A stretch of 64,000 nucleotides of DNA, from contig JARCOQ010000173.1 in the NCBI GenBank assembly GCA_029207755.1, positions 62,001 through 126,000 on the forward strand, written 5' to 3'. The notes under the pieces are model-generated. The model ran no database searches. It was given only the letters and a program-made list of their open reading frames with translations, and was not told where the DNA came from. Made by a program: the position numbers and the translations under genes. Below, piece by piece: positions 49,461 through 62,600 of this stretch (the first letter of the stretch is position 1; the number at the start of each line of letters is the position of its first letter). The DNA is from Chamaea fasciata. Taxonomy: Eukaryota; Chordata; Aves; Passeriformes; Sylviidae.

Positions 49461-49672
49461 GTGAGGGGGGCGCGGATTTGGGGGGATCCTGGGGGTCCTG
49501 AGTTGTCGTGGAGGGGGTTTTTGGGTTGTGGGGGGTCTGGGGGGAATCCTGGGGGCTGCTTTGGGTGCTTTGGGGGGTATTCGGGAGGTTTGGGCGTCCC
49601 ATTTGAGGCATCAAAGAACCTGAGGAGGGTTTTGATAGCTCCTGGAGGTGGAGGCGGCGGTGGGGGTGAGCT

Positions 49673-52600
49673 GGCTGTCCCAGGGGGTTCCTGGCTGTCC
49701 CTCGATGTCCCTGGGGTGCCCTGGCTGTCACTTAGGTGTCCCTCGGGGTGCCCTGGCTGTCCCTAGGGTGCCCTGGCTGTCCCCTAGGTGTCCCTGGGGT
49801 GCCCTATCTGTCCCTAGGTGTCCCTGGGGGTACCCTGCCTGTCCCTGGAGGTGCCCTGCCTGTCCCCTAGGTGTCCCTGGGGGTGTCCTGCCTTGCCCTA
49901 GGTGTCCCTGGGGGTGCCCTGGCTGTCCCCTCCGTGTCCCTGGGGGTGCCCTGGGTGTCCCTGGGGTGCCCTGGCTGTCCCCTAGGTGTCCCTGGGGGTG
50001 CCCTGGCTGTCCTTGGGGTGCTCTGGCTGTCCCCTTGGTGTCCCTGGGGTGCCCTGGGGGTGCCCTGCCTGTCCTCTAGGTGTCCCTTGGGGTGCCCTGG
50101 CTGTCCTCTCGGTGTCCCTGGTGGTGCCCTCCCTGTCCCCTAGGTGTCCCTGGGGGGGCCCTGGCTGTCCCCTAGGTGTCCCTGGGGTGCCCTGCCTGTC
50201 CACTAGGTGTCCCTGGGGGTGCCCTGGCTGTCCCCTAGGTGTCCCTGGGGGTGCCCTGGGTTTCCCTGGAGTGCCGTGGCTGTCCCCTAAATGTCCCTGG
50301 GGGTGCCCTGCTTGTCCCTTAGGTGTCCTTGGGGGTGCCCTGGCTGTCCCTGGTGTGCCCTGGCTGTCCCCTTGGTGTCCCTGGGGGGGCCCTGGCTGTC
50401 CCCTAGGTGTCCCTCGGGGTGCCCTTCCTGTCCTCTAGGTGTCCCTGGGGGTTCCCCGGCTGTCCCTCGGGTTCCCTGGCTGTCCCCTAGGTGTCCCTGG
50501 GGGTGGCTAGGGTGTCCCAAAGGTGCCCTGGCTGTCCCCTAGGTGTCCCTGGGGGGGCCCTGGGTGTCCCTGGGGGTGCACAGGGTGTCAGTGGGGTTCC
50601 CTGGCTGTCCCGAACTTGTCCCTGGGGTTCGCTGGCTGTCCCCTAGGTTTCCCTGGGGGTGCCCTGAGTGTCCCTGGGCTGCCCTGGCTGTCCCCTAGGT
50701 GTCCCTGGGGGTGCCCTCGCTGTCCCTGTGGTGCCCTGGCTGTCCCCTAGGTGTCCCTGGGCGTCCCCTTGGTGTCCCTGGGGGTGCCCAGGGTGTCCCT
50801 TAGGTGTCCCTGGGGGTGCCCTTGCTGTCCCCTTGGTGTCCCTGGGGGTGCCCTGGGTGTCCCTGGGGATGCCCTGGCTGTCCCCTAGGTGTCCCTGGGG
50901 GTTCCCTGCGTGTCCCTTAGGTGTCCTTGGGGGTGCCCTGGCTGTCCCTAGGGTGGCATGGCTGTGCCCTCGGTGTCCCTGGGGGTGCCCTGGGTGTGCC
51001 TAGGGTGCCCTGGCTGTCCCCTAGGTGTCCCTGGGGGTGCCCTGGATGTCCCTGAGGTGCCCTGGCTGTCTTCAAGGTGTCCCTGTGGGTGCCCAGAGTG
51101 TCCCTGGGAGTGCCCTGGCTGTCCCCTAGGGGTCTCTGCGGGTGCCCTGGCTGTCCCGTCAGTGTCCCTGGGAGTGCCCTGCCTGTCCCCTAGGTGTCCC
51201 TGGGGGTGCTCGGCCTGTCCCCTAGGTGTCCCTGGGGGTGCCCTGGGTGTCCCTGGAGTGCCCTGTCTGTCCCCTAAATGTCCGTGGGGGTGCCCTGGCT
51301 GTCCCCTAGGTGTCCCTGGGGGTGCCCTGCCTGTCCCCTATGTGTCCCTGGGGGTGCCCTGGCTGTCTTTAGGGTGCCCTGCCTGTCCCCTAGGTGTCCC
51401 TGGGGGTGCCCTGGGTGTCCCTGGGGTGCCCTGGCTGTCCCCTTGGTGTCCCTGGGGGTGCCCTGGGTGTCCCTGGGGTGCCCTGGCTGTCCCCTAGGGG
51501 TCTCTGGGGGTGCCCTGGCTGTCCCGTCAGTGTCCCTGGGGGTGCCCTGCCTGTCCCCTAGGTGTCCCTGGGGGTTCCCTGCCTGTCCCCTAGGTGTCCC
51601 TGGGGGTGCCCTGGGTGTCCCTGGAGTGCCCTGGCTGTCCCCTAAATGTCCCTGGGGGTGCCCTGGATGTCCCCTAGGTGTCACTGAGTATGTCCTGCCT
51701 TCCCCTAGGCGTCCCTGGGGGTGCCCTGGCTTTCCCCTCGGTGTCCCTTGGGGCGCCCTGCCGGTCCCCTAGATGTCCCTGGGGGTGCCCTGGGTGTCCC
51801 TGGAGGGGCGCTGGCTATCCCCTAGGTGTCCCTGGGGGTGCCCTGTCTGTCCCCTTGGTGTCCCAGGGGGTGCCCTGGGTGTCCCTGGCGTGCCCTGGCT
51901 GTCCCCTAGGTGTCCCTGGGGGTGCCCTGGCTGTCCCCTTGGTGTCCCTGGGGTGCCCTGGCTGTCCCCTTGGTGTCCCTGGGAGAGCCCTGGATGTCGC
52001 TGGGGTTCCTTGGGGGTGCCCTGCCTGTCCCCTAGGTGTCCCTGGGGGTGCCCTGGCTGTCCCCTAGGTGTCCCTGGGGGTGACCTGGGTGTCCCTGGGG
52101 ATGCCCTGTCTGTCCCCTAGGTGTCCCTGGGGGTGCCCTGGCTTTCCCCTAGGGGTCTCTGGGGGTGCCCTGGCTGTCCCGTCAGTGTCCCTGGGGGTGC
52201 CCTGCCTGTCCCCTAGGTGTCCCTGGGGGTTCCCTGCCTGTCCCCTAGGTGTCCCTCTGGGTGCCCTGGGTGTCCCTGGAGTGCCCTGGCTGTCCCCTAA
52301 ATGTCCCTGGGGGTGCCCTGGCTGTCCCCTAGGCGTCACTGAGGGTGTCCTGCCTTCCCCTAGGCGTTCCTGGGAGTGCCCTGGCTTTCCCGTCGGTGTC
52401 CCTGGGGGTGCCCTGCCTGTCCCCTAGGTGTCCCTGGGGGTGCCCTGGCTGTCTTTAGGGTGCCCTGCCTGTCCCCTAGGTGTCCCTGTGGGTGCCCTGG
52501 GTGTCCCTGGGGTGCCCTGGCTGTCGCCTTGGTGTCCCTGGGGGTGCCCTGGGTGTCCCTGGGGTGCCCTGGCTGTCCCCTAGGGGTCTCTGGGGGTGCC

Positions 52601-54237
52601 CTGGCTGTCCCGTCAGTGTCCCTGGGGGTGCCCTGCCTGTCCCCTAGGTGTCCCTGGGGGTTCCCTGCCTGTCCCCTAGGTGTCCCTCTGGGTGCCCTGG
52701 GTGTCCCTGGAGTGCCCTGGCTGTCCCCTAAATGTCCCTGGGGGTGCCCTGGCTGTCCCCTAGGTGTCACTGAGGGTGTCCTGCCTTCCCCTAGGCGTCC
52801 CTGGGAGTGCCCTGGCTTTCCCGTCGGTATCCCTGGGGGTGCCCTGCCTGTCCCCTAGGTGTCCCTGGGCGTCCCCTTGGTGTCCCTGGGGGTGCCCAGG
52901 GTGTCCCTTAGGTGTCCCTGGGGGTGCCCTTGCTGTCCCCTTGGTGTCCCTGGGGGTGCCCTGGGTGTCCCTGTGGATGCCCTGGCTGTCCCCTAGGTGT
53001 CCCTGGGGCTTCCCTGCGTGTCCCTTAGGTGTCCTTGGGGGTGCCCTGGCTGTCCCTAGGGTGGCATGGCTGTGCCCTCGGTGTCCCTGGGGGTGCCCTG
53101 GCTGTCCCTAGGGTGCCCTGGCTGTCCCCTAGGTGTCTCTGGGGGTGCCCTGGGTGTGCCTAGGGTGCCCTGGTTGTCCCCTAGGTGTCCCAGGGGGTGC
53201 CCTGGGTGTGCCTGGGGTGCCCTGGCTGTCCCCTAGGTGTCCCTGGGGGTGCCCTGGCTGTCCCCTAAGTGTCCCTGGGGGTGCCCTGGGTGTCCCTGGG
53301 GTGCCCTGGCTGTCCCCTAGTTGTCCCTGGGGGGGCCCTGGCTGTCCCCTAGGTGTCCCTGGGGGTGCCCTGCCTGTCCCCTAGGTGTCCCTGGGGATGC
53401 CCTGGCTGTCCTCTAGGTGTCCCTGGGGGTGCCCTGGGTGTCCCTGGGGATGCCCTGGCTGTCCCCTAGGTGTCCCTGGGGGTGCGCTGGGTGTCCCTAG
53501 GGTGCCCTGGCTGTGCCCTTGGTGTCCCTGGGGGTGCTCTGGCTGTCCCTCGGGTGCCCTGGCTGTCTCCTAGGTGTCCCTGGGGGTGCCCTGGCTGTCT
53601 CTGGAGTGCCCTGGCTGTCCCCTAGGTGTCTCTGGGGGTGCCCTGGCTGTCCCCTAGGTGTCACTGGGGGTGCCCTGGCTGTCCTCTCGGTGTCCCTGGG
53701 GGTGCCCTGCGTGTCCCTGGGGTGCCCTGGCTGTCCCCTAGGTGTCCCTGGGGGTGCCCTGGCTGTCCCCTTCGTGTCCCTGGGGGTGCCCTGGGTGTCT
53801 CTGGGGGTGCCCTGGCTGTCCTCTCGGTGTCCCTGGGGGTGCCCTGCGTGTCCCTAGGGTGCCCTGGCTGTCCCCTAGGTGTCCCTGGGGGTGCCCTGGC
53901 TGTCTCTGGAGTGCCTTGGCTGTCCCCTAGGGGTCTCTGGGGGTGCCCTGGCTGTCCTGTCAGTGTCCCTGGGGGTGCCCTGCCTGTCCCCTAGGTGTCC
54001 CTGGGGGTGCTCGGCCTGTCCCCTAGGTGTCCCTGTGGGTGCCCTGGGTGTCCCTGGAGTGCCCTGGCTGTCCCCTAAATGTCCCTGGGGGTGCCCTGGC
54101 TGTCCCCTAGGTGTCCCTGGGGGTGTCCTGCCTTCCCCTCGGTGTCCCTGGGGGTGCCCTGGCTTTCCCCTCGGTGTCCCTGGGGGTGCCCTGCCTGTCC
54201 CCTATGTGTCCCTGGGGGTGCCCTGGCTGTCTTTAGG
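49673..54237. repeat. Array right of island 5
   Basis: The first ~300 bp follow the order seen after islands 1-4, including the degenerate GATGTCCCTGGGG edge. Beyond that the units resemble 4300-5100 (GTGCACAGGGTGTCAGTGG near 50576) and then contain a ~1.09 kb internal repeat (51274-51684 matches 52360-52770, with a partial third at 52064-52339). No gene is visible. Confidence 0.75.
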
Positions 54238-57200
54238 GTGCCCTGGCTGTCCCCTAGGTGTCCCTGGGGGTGCCCTGGGTGTCCCTGGGGTACCCTGGCT
54301 GTCCCCTAGGTGTCCCTGGGGGTGCCCTGGGTGTCCCTGGGGTGCCCTGGCTGTCCCCTAGGGGTCTCTGGGGGTTCCCTGGCTGTCCTGTCAATGTCCC
54401 TGGGGGTGCCCTGCCTGTCCCCTAGGTGTCCCTGGGGGTTCCCTGCCTGTCCCCTAGGTGTCCCTGGGGGTGCCCTGGGTGTCCCTGGAGTGCCCTGGCT
54501 GTCCCCTAAATGTCCCTGGGGGTGCCCTGGCTGTCCCCTAGGTGTCACTGAGGGTGTCCTGCCTTCCCCTAGGCGTCCCTGGGGGTGCCCTGGCTTTCCC
54601 CTCGGTGTCCCTGGGGGTGCCCTGCCTGTCCCCTAGATGTCCCTGGGGGTGCCCTGGGTGTCCCTGGAGGGACGCTGGCTATCCCCTAGGTGTCCCTGGG
54701 GGGGCCCTGGCTGTCCCCTAGGTGTCCCTCGGGGTGCCCTTCCTGTCCTCTAGGTGTCCCTGGGGGTTCCCTGGCTGTCCCTCGGGTTCCCTGGCTGTCC
54801 CCTAGGTGTCCCTGGGGGTGGCTAGGGTGTCCCTGGGGTTCCCTGGCTGTCCCCTAGGTGTCCCTGGGGGGGCCCTGGGTGTCCCTGGGGGTGCACAGGG
54901 TGTCAGTGGGGTTCCCTGGCTGTCCCGTACTTGTCCCTGGGGTTCCTTGGCTGTCCCCTAGGTTTCCCTGGGGGTGCCCTGAGTGTCCCTGGGCTGCCCT
55001 GGCTGTCCCGTCAGTCTCCCTGGGGGTGCCCTCGCTGTCCCTGGGGTGCCCTGGCTGTCCCCTAGGTGTCCCTGGGCGTCCCCTTGGTGTCCCTGGGGGT
55101 GCCCAGGGTGTCCCTTAGGTGTCCCTGGGGGTGCCCTTGCTGTCCCCTTGGTGTCCCTGGGGGTGCCCTGGGTGTCCCTGGGGATGCCCTGGCTGTCCCC
55201 TAGGTGTCCCTGGGGGTTCCCTGCGTGTCCCTTAGGTGTCCTAGGGGGTGCCCTGGCTGTCCCTAGGGTGGCATGGCTGTGCCCTCGGTGTCCCTGGGGG
55301 TGCCCTGGCTGTCCCTAGGGTGCCCTGGCTGTCCCCTAGGTGTCCCTGGGGGTGCCCTGGGTGTGCTTAGGGTGCCCTGGCTGTCCCCTAGGTGTCCCTG
55401 GGGGTGCCCTGGGTGTCCCTGGGGGTGCCCTGGCTGTCCCCTAGGTGTCCCTGGGGGTGCCCTGGCTGTCCCCTAAGTGTCCCTGGGGGTGCCGTGGGTG
55501 TCCCTGGGGTGCCCTGGCTGTCCCCTAGTTGTCCCTGGGGGGGCCCTGGCTGTCCCCTAGGTGTCCCTGGGGGTGCCCTGCCTGTCCCCTAGGTGTCCCT
55601 GGGGATGCCCTGGCTGTCCTCTAGGTGTCCCTGGGGGTGCCCTGGGTGTCCCTGGGGATGCCCTGGCTGTCCCCTAGGTGTCCCTGGGGGTGCGCTGGGT
55701 GTCCCTAGGGTGCCCTGGCGGTGCCCTTGGTGTCCCTGGGGGTGCCCTTGCTGTCCCTCGGGTGCCCTGGCTATCCCCTAGGTGTCCCTGGGGGTGCCCT
55801 GGCTGTCTCTGGAGTGCCCTGGCTGTCCCCTAGGTGTTCCTGGGGGTGCCCTGGCTGTCCCCTAGGTGTCACTGGGGGTGCCCTGGCTGTCCTCTAGGTG
55901 TCCCTGGGGGTGCCCTGGGTGTCCCTGGGGATGCCCTGGCTGTTCCCTAGGTGTCCCTGGGGCTGCCCTGGGCGTCCCTGGGGGTCCCTGGCTGTCCCCT
56001 AGGTGTCCCTGGGGGTGCCCTGGCTGTCCTCTAGGTGTCCCTGGGGGTGCCCTGCGTGTCCCTGGGGTGCCCTGGCTGTCCCCTAGGTGTCCCTGGGGGT
56101 GCCCTGGCTGTCCCCTTCGTGTCCCTGGGGGTGCCCTGGGTGTCCCTGGGGGTGCCCTGGCGGTCCCTAGGGTGCCCTGGCTGTCCCCTAGGTGTCCCTG
56201 GGGGTGCCCTGGATGTCCCTGAGGTGCCCTGGCTGTCTTCAAGGTGTCCCTGTGGGTGCCCAGAGTGTCCCTGGGAGTGCCCTGGCTGTCCCCTAGGTGT
56301 CCCTGGGGGTGTCCTGCCTTCCCCTCGGTGTCCCTGGGGGTGCCCTGGCTTTCCCCTCGGTGTCCCTGGGGGTGCCCTGCCTGTCCCCTATGTGTCCCTG
56401 TGGGTTCCCTGGCTGTCTTTAGGGTGCCCTGGCTGTCCCCTAGGTGTCCCTGGGGGTGCCCTGGGTGTCCCTGGAGTGCCCTGGCTGTCCCCTAGTTGTC
56501 CCTGGGGGGGCCCTGGCTGTCCCCTAGGTGTCCCTGGGGGTGCCCTGCCTGTCCCCTAGGTGTCCCTGGTGGTGCCCTGGCTGTCCTCTAGGTGTCCCTG
56601 GGGGTGCCCTGGGTGTCCCTGGGGGTGCCCTGGCTGTCCCCTAGGTGTCCCTGGGGGTGCCCTGGCTGTCCTCTAGGTGTCCCTGGGGGTGCCCTGGGTG
56701 TCCCTGGGGATGCCCTGGCTGTCCCCTAGGTGTCCCTGGCGTTGCCCTGGCTGTCCCTAGGGTGCCCTGGCTGTGCCCTTGGTGTCCCTGGGGGTGCTCT
56801 GGCTGTCCCTGGGGTGCCCTGGCTGTCCCCTAGGTGTCCCTGGGGGTGCCCTGGCTGTCTCTGGATGCCCTGGCTGTCCCCTAGGTGTCCCTGGGGGTGC
56901 CCTGGCTGTCCCCTAGGTGTCCCTGGGGTTGCCCTGGCTGTCTTCTAGGTGTCCCTAGGGGTGCCCTGGCTGTCCCCTAGGTGTCCCTGGGAGAGCCCTG
57001 GGTGTGCCTGGGGTGCCCTGGCTGTCCCCTAGGTGTCCCTGGGGGTGCCCTGGCTGTCCCCTAGGTGGCCCTGGGGGTGCCCTGGGGGTGCCCTGGAGGT
57101 CCCCTAGGTGTCCCTGGGGGTGCCCTGGGTTTCCCTGGTGTGCCCTGGCTGTCCCCTAGGTGTCCCTGTGGGTGCCGAGAGTGTCCCTGGGAGTGCCCTG

Positions 57201-59673
57201 GCTGTCCCCTAGGGGTCTCTGGGGGTGCCCTGGCTGTCCCGTCAGTGTCCCTGGGAATGCCCTGCCTGTCCCCTAGGTGTCCCTGGGGGTCCCCTTGGTG
57301 TCCCTGGGGGTGCCCAGGGTGTTCCTTCGGTGTCCCTGGGCGTGCCCTGGCTGTCCCTGGCGTGCTCTGGATGTCCCCTTGGTGTCCCTGGGGGTGCCCT
57401 GGCTGTCCCTGGCGTGCCCTGGCTGTGCCCTAGGGGTCCCTGGGGGTGCCCTGGCTGTCCCTAGGGTGCCCTGGCTGTCACCTAGGTGTCCCTTGGCGTG
57501 CGCTGGTGTCCCTCGGGGTGCCCTGGCTGTCCCCTAGGTGTCCCTGGGGGTGCCCTGGCTGTCCCTGGAGTGCCCTGGCTGTCCCCCAGGTGTCCCTGGG
57601 GGTGCCCTGGCTGTCCCCTAGGTGTCCCTGGGGGTGCCCTGCCTCTCCCCTAGGTGTCCCTGGGGGTGCCCTGGCTCTCCCCTAGGTGTCCCTGGGGGTG
57701 CCCTGGGTGTCCCTGGGGGTGCCCTGGCTGTCCCCTAGGTTTCCATGGGGGTGCCCTGGGTGTCCCTAGGGGTGCCCTCGCTGTCCCTGGGGTGGCCTGG
57801 CTATCCCCTAGGTGGCCCTGGGGGTGCCCTGGGTGTCCCTGGGGTGCCTTGGGGGTGCCCTGCCTGTCCCCTAGGTGTCCCTGGGGGTGCCCTGGCTGTC
57901 CCTAGGGTGCCCTGGCTGTCCCCTAGGTGTCCCTGGGGGTGACCTGCCTGTCCCCTAGGTGTCCCTGGGGGTGCCCTGGCTGTCCCCAGGGTGCCCTGGC
58001 TGTGCCCTCGGTGTCTCTGGGGGTGCCGTGGCTGTCCCCTCGGTGTCCCTGGGGGTGCCCTGGCTGTCCCTAGTGTGCCGTGGCTGTCCCCTAGGTGTCC
58101 CTGGGGGTGCCCTGGGTGTGGCTGGGGTGCCCTGGCTGTCCCCTAGGTGTCCATGGGTGTGCCATGGCTGTCCCCTAGGTGTCCCTGGGGGTGCCCTGGG
58201 TGTCCCTGGGGTGCTCTGGCTGTCCCCTTGGTGTCCATGGGTGTGCCATGGCTGTCCCCTAGCTGTCCCTGGGGGTGCCCTGGCTGTCCCTGGGGTGCCA
58301 TGGCTGTCCTCTACGTGTCCCTGGGGATGCCGTGGCTGTCCCCTCGGTGTCCCTGGGGGTGCCCTGCCTTTCCCTTTGGTGTCCTTGGGGGGGCCCTGGC
58401 TGTCCCCTAGGTGTCCCTGGGGGTCCCCTGCCTGTCCCCTACGTGTCCCTGGGGGTGCCATTCCTGTCCCCTAGGTGTCCCTGGGGGTGCCCTGCCTGTC
58501 CCCAGGGTGCCCTGGCTGTGCCCTCGGTGTCCCTGGGGGTGCCCTGGCTGTCCCTAGGGTTCCCTCCCTGTCCCCTCGGTGTCCCTGGGGGTGCCATGGC
58601 TGTCCCTAGGGTGCCCTGTCTGTCCCCTAGGGGTCTCTGGGGGTGCCCTGCCTGTCCCCTATGTGTCCCTGGGGGTGCCCTGGGTGTCCCTGGGGGTGCC
58701 CTGGCTGTCCCCTAGGTTTCCCTGAGGGCGCCCAGGGTGTCCCTGGGGTGCCCTGGCTGTCCCCTACGTGTCCCTGGGGGTGCCCTGGGTGACCCTGGGG
58801 GTGCCCTGGCTGTCCCCTAGGTGTCCCTGGGGGTGCCCTGGCTGTCTCTGGAGTGCCCTGGCTGTCCCCTAGGTGTTCCTGGGGGTGCCCTGGCTGTCCC
58901 CTAGGTGTCACTGGGGGTGCCCTGGCTGTCCTCTAGGTGTCCCTGGGGGTGCCCTGGGTGTCCCTGGGGATGCCCTGGCTGTTCCCTAGGTGTCCCTGGG
59001 GCTGCCCTGGGTGTCCCTGGGGGTCCCTGGCTGTCCCCTAGGTGTCACTGGGGGTGCCCTGGCTGTCCTCTAGGTGTCCCTGGGGGTGCCCTGCGTGTCC
59101 CTGAGGTGCCCTGGCTGTCCCCTAGGTGTCCCTGGGGGTGCCCGGGCTGTCCCCTTCGTGTCCCTGGGGGTGCCCTGGGTGTCCCTGGAGTGCCCTGGCT
59201 GTCCCCTAAATGTCCCTGGGGGTGCCCTGGCTGTCCCCAGGGTGCCCTGGCTGTCTCCTAGGTGTCCCTGGTGGTGCCCTGGATGTCCCTGAGGTGCCCT
59301 GGCTGTCTTCAAGGTGTCCCTGTGGGTGCCCAGAGTGTCCCTGGGAGTGCCCTGGCTGTCCCCTAGGTGTCCCTGGGGGTGTCCTGCCTTCCCCTCGGTG
59401 TCCCTGGGGGTGCCCTGGCTTTCCCCTCGGTGTCCCTGGCGGTGCCCTGCCTGTCCCCTCTGTGTCCCTGGGGGTTCCCTGGCTGTCTTTAGGGCGCCCT
59501 GGCTGTCCCCTAGGTGTCCCTGGGGGTGCCCTGGGTGTCCCTGGAGTGCCCTGGCTGTCCCCTAGTTGTCCCTGGGGGGGCCCTGGCTGTCCCCTAGGTG
59601 TCCCTGGGGGTGCCCTGGCTGTCCCCTAGGTGTCCCTGGGGGTGCCCTGGCTGTCCTCTAGGTGTCCCTGGGG
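54238..59673. repeat. 5,436-bp higher-order repeat, copy 1
   Basis: Every marker unit here recurs exactly 5,436 bp further right. The unit also contains an older internal duplication: 55862-56242 resembles 58901-59312, about 3.04 kb apart. No gene or island is present. Confidence 0.9.
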
Positions 59674-62600
59674 GTGCCCTGGCTGTCCCCTAGGTGTCCC
59701 TGGGGGTGCCCTGGGTGTCCCTGGGGTACCCTGGCTGTCCCCTAGGTGTCCCTGGGGGTGCCCTGGGTGTCCCTGGGGTGCCCTGGCTGTCCCCTAGGGG
59801 TCTCTGGGGGTTCCCTGGCTGTCCTGTCAATGTCCCTGGGGGTGCCCTGCCTGTCCCCTAGGTGTCCCTGGGGGTTCCCTGCCTGTCCCCTAGGTGTCCC
59901 TGGGGGTGCCCTGGGTGTCCCTGGAGTGCCCTGGCTGTCCCCTAAATGTCCCTGGGGGTGCCCTGGCTGTCCCCTAGGTGTCACTGAGGATGTCCTGCCT
60001 TCCCCTAGGCGTCCCTGGGGGTGCCCTGGCTTTCCCCTCGGTGTCCCTGGGGGTGCCCTGCCTGTCCCCTAGATGTCCCTGGGGGTGCCCTGGGTGTCCC
60101 TGGAGGGACGCTGGCTATCCCCTAGGTGTCCCTGGGGGGGCCCTGGCTGTCCCCTAGGTGTCCCTCGGGGTGCCCTTCCTGTCCTCTAGGTGTCCCTGGG
60201 GGTTCCCTGGCTGTCCCTCGGGTTCCCTGGCTGTCCCCTAGGTGTCCCTGGGGGTGGCTAGGGTGTCCCTGGGGTTCCCTGGCTGTCCCCTAGGTGTCCC
60301 TGGGGGGGCCCTGGGTGTCCCTGGGGGTGCACAGGGTGTCAGTGGGGTTCCCTGGCTGTCCCGTACTTGTCCCTGGGGTTCCTTGGCTGTCCCCTAGGTT
60401 TCCCTGGGGGTGCCCTGAGTGTCCCTGGGCTGCCCTGGCTGTCCCGTCAGTCTCCCTGGGGGTGCCCTCGCTGTCCCTGGGGTGCCCTGGCTGTCCCCTA
60501 GGTGTCCCTGGGCGTCCCCTTGGTGTCCCTGGGGGTGCCCAGGGTGTCCCTTAGGTGTCCCTGGGGGTGCCCTTGCTGTCCCCTTGGTGTCCCTGGGGGT
60601 GCCCTGGGTGTCCCTGGGGATGCCCTGGCTGTCCCCTAGGTGTCCCTGGGGGTTCCCTGCGTGTCCCTTAGGTGTCCTAGGGGGTGCCCTGGCTGTCCCT
60701 AGGGTGGCATGGCTGTGCCCTCGGTGTCCCTGGGGGTGCCCTGGCTGTCCCTAGGGTGCCCTGGCTGTCCCCTAGGTGTCCCTGGGGGTGCCCTGGGTGT
60801 GCTTAGGGTGCCCTGGCTGTCCCCTAGGTGTCCCTGGGGGTGCCCTGGGTGTCCCTGGGGGTGCCCTGGCTGTCCCCTAGGTGTCCCTGGGGGTGCCCTG
60901 GCTGTCCCCTAAGTGTCCCTGGGGGTGCCGTGGGTGTCCCTGGGGTGCCCTGGCTGTCCCCTAGTTGTCCCTGGGGGGGCCCTGGCTGTCCCCTAGGTGT
61001 CCCTGGGGGTGCCCTGCCTGTCCCCTAGGTGTCCCTGGGGATGCCCTGGCTGTCCTCTAGGTGTCCCTGGGGGTGCCCTGGGTGTCCCTGGGGATGCCCT
61101 GGCTGTCCCCTAGGTGTCCCTGGGGGTGCGCTGGGTGTCCCTAGGGTGCCCTGGCGGTGCCCTTGGTGTCCCTGGGGGTGCCCTTGCTGTCCCTCGGGTG
61201 CCCTGGCTATCCCCTAGGTGTCCCTGGGGGTGCCCTGGCTGTCTCTGGAGTGCCCTGGCTGTCCCCTAGGTGTTCCTGGGGGTGCCCTGGCTGTCCCCTA
61301 GGTGTCACTGGGGGTGCCCTGGCTGTCCTCTAGGTGTCCCTGGGGGTGCCCTGGGTGTCCCTGGGGATGCCCTGGCTGTTCCCTAGGTGTCCCTGGGGCT
61401 GCCCTGGGCGTCCCTGGGGGTCCCTGGCTGTCCCCTAGGTGTCCCTGGGGGTGCCCTGGCTGTCCTCTAGGTGTCCCTGGGGGTGCCCTGCGTGTCCCTG
61501 GGGTGCCCTGGCTGTCCCCTAGGTGTCCCTGGGGGTGCCCTGGCTGTCCCCTTCGTGTCCCTGGGGGTGCCCTGGGTGTCCCTGGGGGTGCCCTGGCGGT
61601 CCCTAGGGTGCCCTGGCTGTCCCCTAGGTGTCCCTGGGGGTGCCCTGGATGTCCCTGAGGTGCCCTGGCTGTCTTCAAGGTGTCCCTGTGGGTGCCCAGA
61701 GTGTCCCTGGGAGTGCCCTGGCTGTCCCCTAGGTGTCCCTGGGGGTGTCCTGCCTTCCCCTCGGTGTCCCTGGGGGTGCCCTGGCTTTCCCCTCGGTGTC
61801 CCTGGGGGTGCCCTGCCTGTCCCCTATGTGTCCCTGTGGGTTCCCTGGCTGTCTTTAGGGTGCCCTGGCTGTCCCCTAGGTGTCCCTGGGGGTGCCCTGG
61901 GTGTCCCTGGAGTGCCCTGGCTGTCCCCTAGTTGTCCCTGGGGGGGCCCTGGCTGTCCCCTAGGTGTCCCTGGGGGTGCCCTGCCTGTCCCCTAGGTGTC
62001 CCTGGTGGTGCCCTGGCTGTCCTCTAGGTGTCCCTGGGGGTGCCCTGGGTGTCCCTGGGGGTGCCCTGGCTGTCCCCTAGGTGTCCCTGGGGGTGCCCTG
62101 GCTGTCCTCTAGGTGTCCCTGGGGGTGCCCTGGGTGTCCCTGGGGATGCCCTGGCTGTCCCCTAGGTGTCCCTGGCGTTGCCCTGGCTGTCCCTAGGGTG
62201 CCCTGGCTGTGCCCTTGGTGTCCCTGGGGGTGCTCTGGCTGTCCCTGGGGTGCCCTGGCTGTCCCCTAGGTGTCCCTGGGGGTGCCCTGGCTGTCTCTGG
62301 ATGCCCTGGCTGTCCCCTAGGTGTCCCTGGGGGTGCCCTGGCTGTCCCCTAGGTGTCCCTGGGGTTGCCCTGGCTGTCTTCTAGGTGTCCCTAGGGGTGC
62401 CCTGGCTGTCCCCTAGGTGTCCCTGGGAGAGCCCTGGGTGTGCCTGGGGTGCCCTGGCTGTCCCCTAGGTGTCCCTGGGGGTGCCCTGGCTGTCCCCTAG
62501 GTGGCCCTGGGGGTGCCCTGGGGGTGCCCTGGAGGTCCCCTAGGTGTCCCTGGGGGTGCCCTGGGTTTCCCTGGTGTGCCCTGGCTGTCCCCTAGGTGTC

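Larger units (their letters stand above)
49138..49672 (+). repeat. Island copy 5: isolated, diverged intron-exon-intron-like segment
   Basis: A 535-bp copy 25.5 kb from island 4 and outside the 7.3 kb superunit. It differs from island 1 at about ten positions, for example CCTCGCTCG for CCTGGCTCG, GTAAAGCACC for GTAAGGCACC, CTTCGTCC for CTTTGTCC, GTCGTGGAG for GTCGGGGAG and GGGGAATCC for GGGGCGTCC. All the differences I see lie outside the exon-like segment. It keeps the six-G run of island 1. Its left flank differs from the other islands, but its right junction is the same. Confidence 0.85.
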
